Source: Chryseobacterium cucumeris (lineage in GTDB: Bacteria > Bacteroidota > Bacteroidia > Flavobacteriales > Weeksellaceae). From it: DNA of 64,000 nucleotides. The first letter of the stretch is position 1, and the number at the start of each line of letters is the position of its first letter. Location of the stretch: positions 248,001-312,000 of the forward strand of contig NZ_LUVZ01000044.1 in assembly GCF_001593385.1 (NCBI RefSeq), in the 5' to 3' direction. The notes under the pieces were generated by a model. That model ran no database searches, was not told the DNA's origin, and saw only the letters and a list, made by a program, of their open reading frames with translations. Below are positions 8,852-17,281 of the stretch, in pieces. The translations under genes and the position numbers were made by a program.

Positions 8852-9466
8852 TTACTGCTTTTTAAAACTGCAGAATACAAAATTTTGAACAGTGTCAAAA
8901 GGAGTGGTGTGATCTTCAGTAATACAGTTTACTTTTTTAAAACTTTTTTCAAATTTTTCGGATAATGATTCTTCATCATACTGCTGAATATCCAATCCAC
9001 TGCATTTGGTGGGACCGTTCTTCGAAAAAGTTCCGAGGATCATAAAGTTATTCACATTCTTTTCTGCAATATCGATGTATTTTGAGACCTGCTCCGAAGT
9101 TGTCAGGAAGTGAAAAGCAGCTCTGTCATGCCAGATGTCATAGGTTTCTGTAGGTTCGAAGGCCGTAATATCTGTGACAATCCATTTTACTTTACCGGCT
9201 GCATCTCCCAGTCTTTTCTTTGCTTTTTCCAGAGATTTGGCAGAGATATCAAGCACTGTAATATTTTCGTATCCTTCTTCAAGAAGAAAATCAACAAGGT
9301 TACTGTCTCCACCACCAATATCAATGATGCTGGCATCTTTTCCCAATCCTGAAGAAAGAATAAAGTCAAGCGAGGTCTGTGGTTTTTTCTGGGTCCAGCT
9401 TACCTGATCAGGATTTTTGGTTTCATATACATTTTCCCAGTGGTTTTTGTTGTCAGAAGAAATCAT
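8852..9466 (-). CDS. Class I SAM-dependent methyltransferase
   Basis: 204-residue methyltransferase of the Rossmann class. Seen: SAM-binding motif I IIDIGGGDSNLVDFL near residue 45, an acidic VLDIS at the end of strand 2 near 75, and IVTDITAFEP then YDIWHDRAAFHF in motif II/III positions. The order WENVYETKNPDQVSWTQK at the N-terminus is typical of a small-molecule (thiopurine/tellurite-like) methyltransferase group. It is the last gene of a four-gene operon: its ATG overlaps the stop of the upstream membrane-protein gene by 4 nt. The substrate is unknown. Confidence 0.85.
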   Translation of the reverse strand: MISSDNKNHWENVYETKNPDQVSWTQKKPQTSLDFILSSGLGKDASIIDIGGGDSNLVDFLLEEGYENITVLDISAKSLEKAKKRLGDAAGKVKWIVTDITAFEPTETYDIWHDRAAFHFLTTSEQVSKYIDIAEKNVNNFMILGTFSKNGPTKCSGLDIQQYDEESLSEKFEKSFKKVNCITEDHTTPFDTVQNFVFCSFKKQ

Positions 9467-10056
9467 GATTCTTTTAATTGATTATTGATCTCTTCAAATT
9501 TATTAATTAATTCGTTAAGTTTTCTCTGCTGTTTCTTTATGGTTCGTGGCCTCAGGTAAAACCAGTTGAAAGCGATCCATGCACATGTTATAACATAGGT
9601 TAGAATACCAAAACCAAAGGACATCCTCGATGTGTATTCATACATATATAAACAAATTCCCAGAAAGAGCATCATAAAATACAGATTGAGTATCGTAGTC
9701 TCTATCCATTTCTGTTTGCTTTTTACCACATATAAACTTTGAAGATATTCACTGTTCGTTTGGGTCTGATCAATCTTATAAAATATCATAAACATTTTGT
9801 TATAGGCCAGAAGAAAGATGACCATAGCCAGAATAACAAGTACAATTCCAATTTTTGTAGTGATCATTTGAGGCTGGTAAATGTACCAGATAAAAGCAAT
9901 TAATATGGAGGTAGTGACTAAAGCTACATTGGCGAGAATCAATTTGCGAAGGTTCTGGTTTCTGAATTTTTTCAGTTTTCCGAGAAGTTCTTCCAGATTG
10001 GGTTTGTTTGAAGTTTGCTGCTTCCATATATTTTTGAAATCGATATTAGTATCCAT
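9463..10056 (-). CDS. Four-helix membrane protein, possible anti-sigma partner
   Basis: 197-residue protein with a soluble N-terminus (about 35 residues, IDFKNIWKQQTSN), two membrane helices near 38-60 and 68-85, then two more near 122-140 and 147-167, and a basic C-terminal tail (RPRTIKKQQRKLNELINKF). I do not recognise a named domain. It begins 11 nt inside the end of the ECF sigma gene, and anti-sigma factors are usually encoded exactly there, so a regulatory role is inferred from position and topology only. No zinc-binding anti-sigma motif (HxxxCxxC) is present. Confidence 0.6.
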   Translation of the reverse strand: MDTNIDFKNIWKQQTSNKPNLEELLGKLKKFRNQNLRKLILANVALVTTSILIAFIWYIYQPQMITTKIGIVLVILAMVIFLLAYNKMFMIFYKIDQTQTNSEYLQSLYVVKSKQKWIETTILNLYFMMLFLGICLYMYEYTSRMSFGFGILTYVITCAWIAFNWFYLRPRTIKKQQRKLNELINKFEEINNQLKES

Positions 10057-10516
10057 TGTCTTTAAACTTTTGCGTTAGTTTTTCTTTTATCCTGTGAATC
10101 TTTACTCTGATATTAGACTCTGAAAGTCCTACGATATGGGCTATTTCAACCTGCCTTATCTCTTCCAGTTCCAATGAAATAATAATTCTGTCTGTTTCAG
10201 GCAACTCTGAAATAAACTGATAGAGCATTTGAATCTGAGGTTCCATAGATTCCTGTTTTTTTTCTTCCAGGTTGATGGGTAAATCTGTTTTGGCAAATTT
10301 CTTTTCCTTTTCAATCTGCCGGAGACAGTTGTTAGAAGCTATTCTGAAAATCCATGTCCCTATGCTGGATTCATTCCTGAATTTCGGGAGCTGCTGCCAG
10401 ACTATAATAAATGTCTCCTGGGCAAGATCCTGAGCGAGTTCAGTATCATTCACATATCCCATACATAACCGGAATATCCTTTGCCAGTAGAGTTCGTATA
10501 TCTCTTCGAAAACCAT
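10046..10516 (-). CDS. ECF-family RNA polymerase sigma factor
   Basis: 156-residue sigma factor with only regions 2 and 4. Region 2 shows ELYWQRIFRLCMGYVND and DLAQETFIIVWQQLPKF. Region 4 shows LPETDRIIISLELEEI followed by the helix-turn-helix EIAHIVGLSESNIRVKIHR. This would direct polymerase to a small regulon. It is the second gene of an overlapping operon: its ATG shares bases with the stop of the alpha/beta hydrolase (TAATG) and its end overlaps the membrane protein by 11 nt. The hydrolase ahead of a sigma factor is an unusual companion. Confidence 0.92.
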   Translation of the reverse strand: MVFEEIYELYWQRIFRLCMGYVNDTELAQDLAQETFIIVWQQLPKFRNESSIGTWIFRIASNNCLRQIEKEKKFAKTDLPINLEEKKQESMEPQIQMLYQFISELPETDRIIISLELEEIRQVEIAHIVGLSESNIRVKIHRIKEKLTQKFKDNGY

Positions 10517-11367
10517 TATTTCGCAGATAAAAAGTTGTTAAGCTGGCTAAAATACCAATCCTTATCATCGTACATAATGAAATGTAATCCTTTTGAAGCA
10601 TACTGCATATTGACATTCTTTAAATTTTTGTATTGCCCTTCAATAGTGGGTTTAAGGTTAACAAAAAAGGATTCCAGAAGAATAAGAGAAGGGCATTGGA
10701 TGGTTTTTATCTTTTCTCTGAGATCGGTATTGTAAAAATCGCAGTACATTTTAGCAAATGTTTTTCGGTCAGATTTCATGCTCCAATTGATCACGGTTTC
10801 CTGCATCGAAGTATCTGCTAAGAGACGTGGCATAGCCTGAGTCTGCATTTTTCGGAACTGTTCATAATTCATAGCTGTTAACTGAGTTATAGTAGCCGAG
10901 CAGTCATTTTTTTCTTTAGAAGTAAAATTAGGATCAGATAAGGCTGCCAGGCAGGGTAATGTGTCTACAATAATAATTTTGCCTACAAGTTCGGGATAGT
11001 CGGCTGCTATAGCTAAGGCAAGACCGCCTCCCATACTGTGTCCGATGAGAATAGGTTTGTCTATTTTATTATTTTTGATGTAAGCAGCTATTTCTTTTTC
11101 CCAGTCTTTAAAGCTGGCATCTGCCTGTGGTTTTGTTCCGGCAAATCCAGCCATCGTTAAAGTATAACAGGTGAAATCTTTTTCAAACTTTGCAGTGGTT
11201 TCATTCCAAACATCTCCCGAAGATGCAAATCCAGGAATGAATAGTAAAGATTGATTTCCTTTTCCGGTTTTCTTTACTTCAAAAGGATAAGTTGTTTGTT
11301 GACCGAATATATTGCATACTGCTAAAAAAAATAACATGATAATCAAAAGGAATGTGAATTTTTTCAT
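10516..11367 (-). CDS. Secreted alpha/beta hydrolase
   Basis: 283-residue alpha/beta-fold hydrolase with an N-terminal signal peptide (MKKFTFLLIIMLFFLAVCNI). Seen: the oxyanion region LLFIPGFASSGDVW near residue 45, the nucleophile elbow GHSMGGGLALA near residue 110, and a C-terminal His in SKGLHFIMYDD. The acid residue is less clear. Substrate unknown; lipase, esterase or haloperoxidase-like activity is possible. The ATG at 11367 is preferred over an upstream start because it begins the signal peptide. It is the first gene of the operon with the sigma factor, so it could be part of the same stress response. Confidence 0.85.
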   Translation of the reverse strand: MKKFTFLLIIMLFFLAVCNIFGQQTTYPFEVKKTGKGNQSLLFIPGFASSGDVWNETTAKFEKDFTCYTLTMAGFAGTKPQADASFKDWEKEIAAYIKNNKIDKPILIGHSMGGGLALAIAADYPELVGKIIIVDTLPCLAALSDPNFTSKEKNDCSATITQLTAMNYEQFRKMQTQAMPRLLADTSMQETVINWSMKSDRKTFAKMYCDFYNTDLREKIKTIQCPSLILLESFFVNLKPTIEGQYKNLKNVNMQYASKGLHFIMYDDKDWYFSQLNNFLSAK

Positions 11368-11584
11368 GATTTCTAAAGTTTTAAAGTTTATTTGTCTTTT
11401 AGAGACGAACCTTAAAAAAATGTTACACAAGATTTAAATTTTTTTTGAAAAAAATATTTCTCCTCCTTCCAACCCCTTTTGTTTAGGGTAAAATCATATG
11501 AAATTTATTTTTTATAAAAATTGATAGCGGTTATTTTTGAATAGTAAAACGTGACGAAATAATGAATACAATATCAGGAAATTA

Positions 11585-12259
11585 TTAATCTAATATCCTT
11601 CCATAGAATCTGCTGATGTCAAAATAAAATCCAGGAACTTTGTATTTGCCCTTTTCAAATTCCTGATAGTCACATTTTCCTTTCAGACTTTGTGATTTTG
11701 TTTCCATTTGAAATCTGTTTAAAAGGACATATTCATCTGTTACGGCAATTACATGAAAGCCTGTTTCACAGGTCAATCCATCACCCGAGGTAAGAATGGC
11801 ATTTAATAATCCGTGGAAATTTCCTGCAATTTTTTCAGCAGTGGCGTCATCATTGTTTAAATGATACAAATAGGCGAGATAATTCATGGCCCTAAGATCC
11901 AGCGGATTTTCATCCAGCGCGCCCAAAAATAACTGGATTCCCTTCGAAAGATCTTTTTGTGAAATACCTTCTCCACGATAATATTTGGCAACTTCTTCAG
12001 ACTTCTTTCCCGTTTTATAAGGCTGATACTCTTTTTGGAAGGTATATCCGAAGTAAAGATGACGATATTGATTGCTGGTAAGAAGGGTATCGTTCTGTTT
12101 TAACCTCTTTAAAAGTTTCGGATAATAAAATTCTGAATTTTTATCCTCAATATTTTTTTGAATTTCTACATAATCCGGTGCTTTAAATTCCATTTTCTGA
12201 CCATGCAGGAAAGTAAGCAGTAGTAAAAAGAATAAAGAGAAAAATGCTTTATTATTCAT
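11585..12259 (-). CDS. Secreted DUF4919-like protein
   Basis: 224-residue protein with a signal peptide (MNNKAFFSLFFLLLLTFLHG). The pattern LLTSNQYRHLYFGYTFQKEY followed by helical repeats and SGDGLTCETGFHVIAV matches my memory of the DUF4919 family; the function of the family is unknown. A second member with the same SGDG...ET motif is encoded at 33701-34351 in this window. It stands alone, with no close neighbour on its strand. Confidence in the coding call is high, in the family name moderate. Confidence 0.7.
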   Translation of the reverse strand: MNNKAFFSLFFLLLLTFLHGQKMEFKAPDYVEIQKNIEDKNSEFYYPKLLKRLKQNDTLLTSNQYRHLYFGYTFQKEYQPYKTGKKSEEVAKYYRGEGISQKDLSKGIQLFLGALDENPLDLRAMNYLAYLYHLNNDDATAEKIAGNFHGLLNAILTSGDGLTCETGFHVIAVTDEYVLLNRFQMETKSQSLKGKCDYQEFEKGKYKVPGFYFDISRFYGRILD

Positions 12260-12419
12260 GGTTTGTATAGGGTTGTTACAATTTTTTTTGAAGTTAAAAA
12301 TACGAAATATGCATCAATCGAATAATATCGACTTACTATTTGTAAAAAAAATAATAAAATATTATCAAAGTGTTACTTTGTGTCAATAAATTTACTAACT
12401 TTATTCGGAATTTGAGAGG

Positions 12420-12442
12420 TTACCCCTAACATTTGAAGGGGT
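12420..12442 (+). promoter_or_regulatory. Leader hairpin before the 71-residue protein gene
   Basis: The sequence ACCCCT...AGGGGT forms a 6-bp hairpin in the probable 5' leader of the small gene at 12478. A role in RNA stability or control is only a possibility. Confidence 0.3.
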
Positions 12443-12477
12443 GAATGGAATTTTTAACTAAAAAACTATAAATATTA

Positions 12478-12693
12478 ATGAGCAGTAGTATCCAAGATGA
12501 ATTTAAAGTCTTCAAAGACGAATTAAGAAAGTTGAATATCGAAGTACAGAAAGTTGTAAAAGTAGGAAACGGTAGTATGGATTTCCACGAGGTTTTCTAC
12601 AAATCACCGAGGTATGAAGAGGTAAAAAGTATCTACGTCCAGCGTCACAATCTGGATAGTATGATTGAAAAATTTAAACAGGCCTATCATTAA
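12478..12693 (+). CDS. Conserved small hydrophilic protein
   Basis: 71-residue soluble, mostly helical protein (MSSSIQDEFKVFKDELRKLN at the N-terminus), with no signal peptide, membrane helix or cysteine. I do not recognise a named domain. The coding call rests on a clean ATG, a good-quality terminator 10 nt after the stop and a codon pattern like its neighbours. It is the only plus-strand gene between 8.8 and 15 kb. No function can be assigned. Confidence 0.65.
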   Translation: MSSSIQDEFKVFKDELRKLNIEVQKVVKVGNGSMDFHEVFYKSPRYEEVKSIYVQRHNLDSMIEKFKQAYH

Positions 12694-12702
12694 AAAATAG
12701 AA

Positions 12703-12736
12703 CGAGCGCCACAGATTTTCTGTGGCGCTCGATTTT
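12703..12736. terminator. Strong bidirectional terminator
   Basis: A perfect 13-bp stem CGAGCGCCACAGA / TCTGTGGCGCTCG with a TTT loop, flanked by a T run on the plus side and an A run on the left. It separates the small plus-strand gene from the convergent MFS gene. Confidence 0.9.
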
Positions 12737-12752
12737 TATAGTATTTCTGATA

Positions 12753-14045
12753 TTAGTCTTTATCCAGTGTAGAAGTTTTCTTGGTGTCTTTCATTCCAAC
12801 ATAAACAATCAGAGAAAAAAGAATACAACCGGTAATATACCAGTAAAAATATTCTTCAGATCCAATCTTTTTAAACCAAAGTGCAATATATTCTGCAGTT
12901 CCTCCAAATACAGCTACGGTAATGGCATAAGGTAAACCTACACCCAGTGCTCTGATTTCGGAAGGAAACAGTTCAGCTTTTACGACGGCATTAATGGATG
13001 TATAGCCGCTGACAATAATTAATGCTGCCATAATCAGGAAAAATGCAGTCCAAATGGACGTCGTTGCACTCAATGCTGTAAGAAGCGGAACGGTGCATAA
13101 GGTTCCCAGAACACCAAAACCTAAAAGAAGCGGCCTTCTTCCGATCTTGTCTGATAATCCACCAAATACAGGCTGAAGGCAGGCGAAAATAAATAACGAA
13201 ATGAAAGAAACTAAAGTAGACTCTTCCTTGGTAAGATGTACCGTATTCACCAGAAATTTCTGCATATAAGTTGTATAGGTGTAAAATGCCAGCGTTCCTC
13301 CTAAAGTCAGCCCCACAACGGTAAGCAGAGCTTTTGGATGTTTCATAAGTTCTTTTACGGTTCCTTTTTTCTTTTCGCTCACTGTCTTTTTATTTTCAAA
13401 AGCTTCTGTTTCGTGAAGATTTGCCCGAAGATATAATGCAATAATGGAAAGGAGTGCTCCAATTACAAAAGGAATTCTCCAGCCCCATTCTTCCAGCTGA
13501 GCCTCAGTGAGCAATAGTTTTTGTAAAATAAGCTGAATTCCTAATGCTATAAGCTGTCCGCCAATCAAAGTGACATATTGAAAACTTGAATAAAATCCTC
13601 TTCTGTCCTGAGTCGCCATTTCGCTGAGGTAAGTTGCGGAAACTCCATATTCACCACCCACACTTAATCCCTGAAGTAATCTTGCCAGTAAAAGCAATAA
13701 AGGAGCAAGAATACCTATGGATTGATAGGTAGGAGTAAGAGCAATCAGTAAAGATCCGAAAGACATCAACAAAACAGAAAGTGTCATAGCTTTTTTTCTT
13801 CCTATTTTATCTGCAATACTTCCGAACAGCCATCCGCCGATAGGACGCATCAGAAAACCTACGGCAAATATTCCTGCGGTATTCATCAGTTGTGCATTCA
13901 AATCAGAATCAGGGAAAAAAGAATGGGAGAAATAAATGGCAAACGCTGCATATGCATACCAGTCATACCATTCAACAAGATTTCCGATAGATCCACCTAT
14001 AATGGCTTTGATTCTTTGACCTGTGGTAATAGCTGTTGAGTCCAT
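12753..14045 (-). CDS. MFS metabolite:H+ symporter (KgtP/ProP-like)
   Basis: 430-residue transporter with about twelve membrane helices of the metabolite:H+ symporter branch of the major facilitator superfamily. Seen: GNLVEWYDWYAYA at the first helix, the loop 2-3 signature GSIADKIGRKKAMTLSV, RLLQGLSVGGEYG near helix 4, and the second-half GGLSDKIGRRPLLLGFG. Known members take up alpha-ketoglutarate, citrate, shikimate or proline/betaine, but the substrate here cannot be read from sequence. The ATG at 14045 gives the usual short N-terminus; the frame stays open 43 codons further upstream without plausible protein sequence. Confidence 0.88.
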   Translation of the reverse strand: MDSTAITTGQRIKAIIGGSIGNLVEWYDWYAYAAFAIYFSHSFFPDSDLNAQLMNTAGIFAVGFLMRPIGGWLFGSIADKIGRKKAMTLSVLLMSFGSLLIALTPTYQSIGILAPLLLLLARLLQGLSVGGEYGVSATYLSEMATQDRRGFYSSFQYVTLIGGQLIALGIQLILQKLLLTEAQLEEWGWRIPFVIGALLSIIALYLRANLHETEAFENKKTVSEKKKGTVKELMKHPKALLTVVGLTLGGTLAFYTYTTYMQKFLVNTVHLTKEESTLVSFISLFIFACLQPVFGGLSDKIGRRPLLLGFGVLGTLCTVPLLTALSATTSIWTAFFLIMAALIIVSGYTSINAVVKAELFPSEIRALGVGLPYAITVAVFGGTAEYIALWFKKIGSEEYFYWYITGCILFSLIVYVGMKDTKKTSTLDKD

Positions 14046-14110
14046 ACAATGTTGTTTTCCTGAAAAGTTTTTTAATAATGGGATCCAAGATACAAATTTC
14101 AGGAAAAAGC

Positions 14111-14135
14111 AAACCGCTCTGGAAAAGAGCGGTTT
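14111..14135 (-). terminator. Terminator of the outer-membrane protein gene
   Basis: A 9-bp stem AAACCGCTC / GAGCGGTTT with a 7-nt loop, followed on the minus strand by a TTTTT run, between the outer-membrane protein gene and the MFS gene. Confidence 0.75.
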
Positions 14136-14157
14136 CATTGTGTATAAAAGTGAGTCT

Positions 14158-14910
14158 TTAAAATCTATATCCAATCGAAAGCCCGCTTCTGAAGCCTGCC
14201 CAAGGTCCGTCTACTTTTATTCTGGCGCCATTGGCATTGGTTTCTACCGTATATTTTACAAAAGGAATATCCAGATTTTCAATTTCTTTTTTAAGCTGTG
14301 CCTGCATATCCGGGGTTAATACATAATCTGAGGTCATGGTAAAATCTCCTTTTCCGCTTCCGTAGTGGGCGCCTGCGATCCAGAAATCCAATACAAGATT
14401 CTTGCTTCTGGTCAGAAAGAACTGTACACCAACCATTAAACCTCCACTATTTCCTTTGGTATCTCCATGTCCTTTAAGTGGGATTGGATAAGTCACTCCA
14501 TTCGGACCATTATAATCATAATAAAAATCAAAAGTATTGGAAGTCACACTTGAATACCGGTAATAAGGAGCAAAATAAAAACCTTTTCCATAACCTTGTC
14601 CAATATAAAACCTTGGCTCTATGGTAAAATTAGTCGCTTTTACTCTTAGATTCTGGAATCTTTTTTCATCTTCATCTTTCAGAAAAGCATTGATAAAAGG
14701 TACTTTTCCTTCTGTCATCGTTCCAAAGCCAATGTTCACAGAAAACCATTGGTTGATAGCTCTTTCATAAGACAGATTGATATTTCTGAATGCATATGCC
14801 GTGACATTGGTCTTGATGATATTCATCTTTTCTGCCTGGCTGTTCTGAATTTCCTGAGCTCTCAGAAAAGAAAACAGGAAGCATGGAATTAATAGGACTG
14901 CTTTTTTCAT
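14158..14910 (-). CDS. Probable outer-membrane beta-barrel protein
   Basis: 250-residue exported protein with signal peptide MKKAVLLIPCFLFSFLRAQE. The rest alternates in the manner of a small beta-barrel (FYFAPYYRYSSV, FRSGLSIGYRF at the end), and the C-terminal aromatic residue is as expected for an outer-membrane protein. No named family was recognised beyond the DUF3575-like look of the N-terminus (NIIKTNVTAYAFRNINLSYE), which is my inference. The ATG at 14910 starts the signal peptide; the frame is open to 15003. A TACATTTG box at 15025-15032 may be its promoter, leaving a leader of about 105 nt. Confidence 0.7.
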   Translation of the reverse strand: MKKAVLLIPCFLFSFLRAQEIQNSQAEKMNIIKTNVTAYAFRNINLSYERAINQWFSVNIGFGTMTEGKVPFINAFLKDEDEKRFQNLRVKATNFTIEPRFYIGQGYGKGFYFAPYYRYSSVTSNTFDFYYDYNGPNGVTYPIPLKGHGDTKGNSGGLMVGVQFFLTRSKNLVLDFWIAGAHYGSGKGDFTMTSDYVLTPDMQAQLKKEIENLDIPFVKYTVETNANGARIKVDGPWAGFRSGLSIGYRF

Positions 14911-15024
14911 GACTCTATATTTTGTGATGTAAGAAATACCAGCAAAAAACGGGCTGAATTTAACATAATAATTAAAGTTTTTTAAAGAAAACAGATTGAT
15001 CATTTTTTGATCGGTTTGCCATTA

Positions 15025-15032
15025 CAAATGTA
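15025..15032 (-). promoter_or_regulatory. Possible -7 box of the outer-membrane protein gene
   Basis: TACATTTG on the minus strand fits TAnnTTTG. The distance to the preferred ATG (115 nt) is long. Confidence 0.3.
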
Positions 15033-15080
15033 ACAAACATTGAGAATTGATTGTTTTAATTGTATAATTCATCTTCAGAT

Positions 15081-17165
15081 ATGAAAAAAACTATATATAC
15101 CATCTTCTTTCTTTGCGGCGTCTTTATGTTTTCACAGGAGAAGAAAAATGATACAGTTGATGCAGTGGCTATTAAAGAGATTCAGGAAGTTATTCTGAAA
15201 TCACAACGTAAAAAACAGTTTGCAGATAAAGCTGTTTATACCTTTGATAAAGAAGCACTGGAAAAAGCACGATACGCAAAAGACTTGCTCCGTACCCTTC
15301 CGGAATTACAACTGGATCCGATAGCTAATACCATTACCAGTACGAAAGGGGGAACTACGCTATTTCTTATCAACGGGATTGAAGCTACTGATATGCAGAT
15401 CCGAAGTATTGCACCCAGTGAGGTTGTAAAGGTAGAGTATTATGATATTCCACCTGCAAGATGGGCAACAAGAGCAGATACGGTAGTGAATATTCTGACA
15501 AGGTCTACAGAAACAGGGTATGTGTTCGGAGCTGATGTTTCCACAGCTTTGAATACAGGATTTGTGAATGGTTCTGCCTATGCAGATTATACAAAAGGAA
15601 AGAATAATTTCGGACTGGAATATTCCCTGAATTTTAGAGATTATAATGACAGAAGGGTCAATAGTATCTATGATTATCAGCTGAACGGGAAGCATTACCG
15701 GTCTGATGAAAATAGAAAAGATCATTTCGGATATACTTTCCAGAATATTGCGTTACGATATACCAGACTTGTTGCTGATGATTACGCTTTTCAGGCTAAA
15801 CTGAATATGGATGTCTTCAACAGGTTTTCAAAAGGCGTGGGGCAGAGTGTTTTTACTGAGGATAATCTGAAGGAAGAGCACAATATGTTCAAAAATAATG
15901 GTTCAGATTATGTGATTCCTAAGCTGGATCTTTATTATTCTAAAAAGATTGGGGAAAAAGATGAGTTGAGTATTAATGTTGTAGGCTCTCATTATACTGC
16001 CAATACTACAGAAACGGCCAGAGAATGGATTGTAGGTTCAGGATTATCGGTATATGATAATGATATGGTATTGAAAGCCAAGCAGACGAGTCTGGTAGGA
16101 GAACTGGCACATGCTCATGATTTTACTGCAGGAAAACTTTCATCGGGATACCGAATTTCAAGGTCTTCTATTTCCAATGATCTGAATAACCTTGCCGGAT
16201 ATTCCCAATACAGTGTCAGTTATCTGGAACAGTATTTTTACACCGAATTTGCAGGGAAAGCAGACAAATTAAGCTATCGTATTGGCGCAGGTCTTACCAA
16301 TATTCACAACAAAAGTGCAGAAAATACTTTTGATGAATGGACTTTTACTCCAAAGGTTATTTTAGCTTATCAGATTAAAAATAATCAGAACGTTCGTTTT
16401 ACAGCAAGTTATAATCCTGTAAGTCCCTGGAGTAACGCTTTAAGTAGTAATGTGGTGCAATTGGCTCCTAATATTGTTCAACGGGGAAATCCCTTTTTAA
16501 AATCCCAACAAATCTTTTCTAATAATCTGACCTATTCTTTTAATAATAAGTATTTTGATTTTAATGCAGGTTTATTTTACCGATATACCAACAGGGTAAT
16601 CAACCAGTATTACGTTCAGGATGAGGCATTGAATGGATATGCACTGACTTATGAAAATGGAAAAAACGGACAGCGATATGGAGTACAGCTTACCGGTTCT
16701 TATAAACCTTTTGGGAGCAGTTTATTGGTCATAAAAGCAGTGATCACACCTACTTCTGAAACTGTAAGAACAAGTAAAGGTGCTTTGATAAAAAATAATT
16801 ATTTAGGAAATTATTTCTCGCTTTCTTCAGAATACAAATCTTTTTCCGTTCAGTATCAGTTCAATATCCCGGTATATAGTCTCAATGGCGCATTCCTTAA
16901 TACGAATGAAAATCAGAATAATATTTTTGTAAGCTATAAACATAAAAACTGGACATTTTCCACAGGAATGTACTGGATAGGAATGCCTTCAGAATACAAA
17001 ACGAAAAGTTTGCCGGAAAGTCTGGTAGACTATAAAATTCATACACAGATTATGAACAATAAATCGATGTTTGTATTAGGGCTGAGTTATGATTTCTCAA
17101 AAGGAAAAAAGACAGAAATTCAACGAAAGCTTAATAACGAAACTGCTCCCGCAGCTACTTTTTAA
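15081..17165 (+). CDS. Outer-membrane beta-barrel protein with TonB-receptor-like plug
   Basis: 694-residue outer-membrane protein. After the signal peptide (MKKTIYTIFFLCGVFMFSQE) comes a plug-like domain: VYTFDKEALEKARYAKDLLR, ELQLDPIANTIT, GGTTLFLINGIEATDMQIRS and PSEVVKVEYYDIPPARWATR, which parallels the Plug domain of TonB-dependent receptors. A long beta-barrel follows with many aromatic-turn repeats. It lacks the carboxypeptidase-regulatory domain of SusC proteins. Its length (about 700) and missing SusD partner suggest a non-glycan ligand; the ligand is unknown. The ATG at 15081 begins the signal peptide. Confidence 0.8.
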   Translation: MKKTIYTIFFLCGVFMFSQEKKNDTVDAVAIKEIQEVILKSQRKKQFADKAVYTFDKEALEKARYAKDLLRTLPELQLDPIANTITSTKGGTTLFLINGIEATDMQIRSIAPSEVVKVEYYDIPPARWATRADTVVNILTRSTETGYVFGADVSTALNTGFVNGSAYADYTKGKNNFGLEYSLNFRDYNDRRVNSIYDYQLNGKHYRSDENRKDHFGYTFQNIALRYTRLVADDYAFQAKLNMDVFNRFSKGVGQSVFTEDNLKEEHNMFKNNGSDYVIPKLDLYYSKKIGEKDELSINVVGSHYTANTTETAREWIVGSGLSVYDNDMVLKAKQTSLVGELAHAHDFTAGKLSSGYRISRSSISNDLNNLAGYSQYSVSYLEQYFYTEFAGKADKLSYRIGAGLTNIHNKSAENTFDEWTFTPKVILAYQIKNNQNVRFTASYNPVSPWSNALSSNVVQLAPNIVQRGNPFLKSQQIFSNNLTYSFNNKYFDFNAGLFYRYTNRVINQYYVQDEALNGYALTYENGKNGQRYGVQLTGSYKPFGSSLLVIKAVITPTSETVRTSKGALIKNNYLGNYFSLSSEYKSFSVQYQFNIPVYSLNGAFLNTNENQNNIFVSYKHKNWTFSTGMYWIGMPSEYKTKSLPESLVDYKIHTQIMNNKSMFVLGLSYDFSKGKKTEIQRKLNNETAPAATF

Positions 17166-17188
17166 GAGTTGGTTTTAGGTGGAAAGAG

Positions 17189-17237
17189 GGAAGCAGGAGG
17201 ATGGGAGTATATATCCAACCTCCATCCTCCTGCTTCC
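17189..17237. repeat. 16-bp inverted repeat
   Basis: GGAAGCAGGAGGATGG (17189-17204) and its perfect reverse complement (17222-17237) flank a 17-nt spacer just after the beta-barrel gene. A related string, GTAGCAGGAGGCCGGAGG, lies near 2338, so this may be a dispersed repeat. Confidence 0.7.
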
Positions 17238-17242
17238 TTACA

Positions 17243-17278
17243 AAACAAATCCCCGCTCCAATGAGCGGGGATTTGTTT
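17243..17278. terminator. Bidirectional terminator, 16-bp stem
   Basis: AAACAAATCCCCGCTC (17243-17258), loop CAAT, then the perfect reverse complement (17263-17278). It lies between convergent genes. Confidence 0.9.
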
Positions 17279-17281
17279 GTA

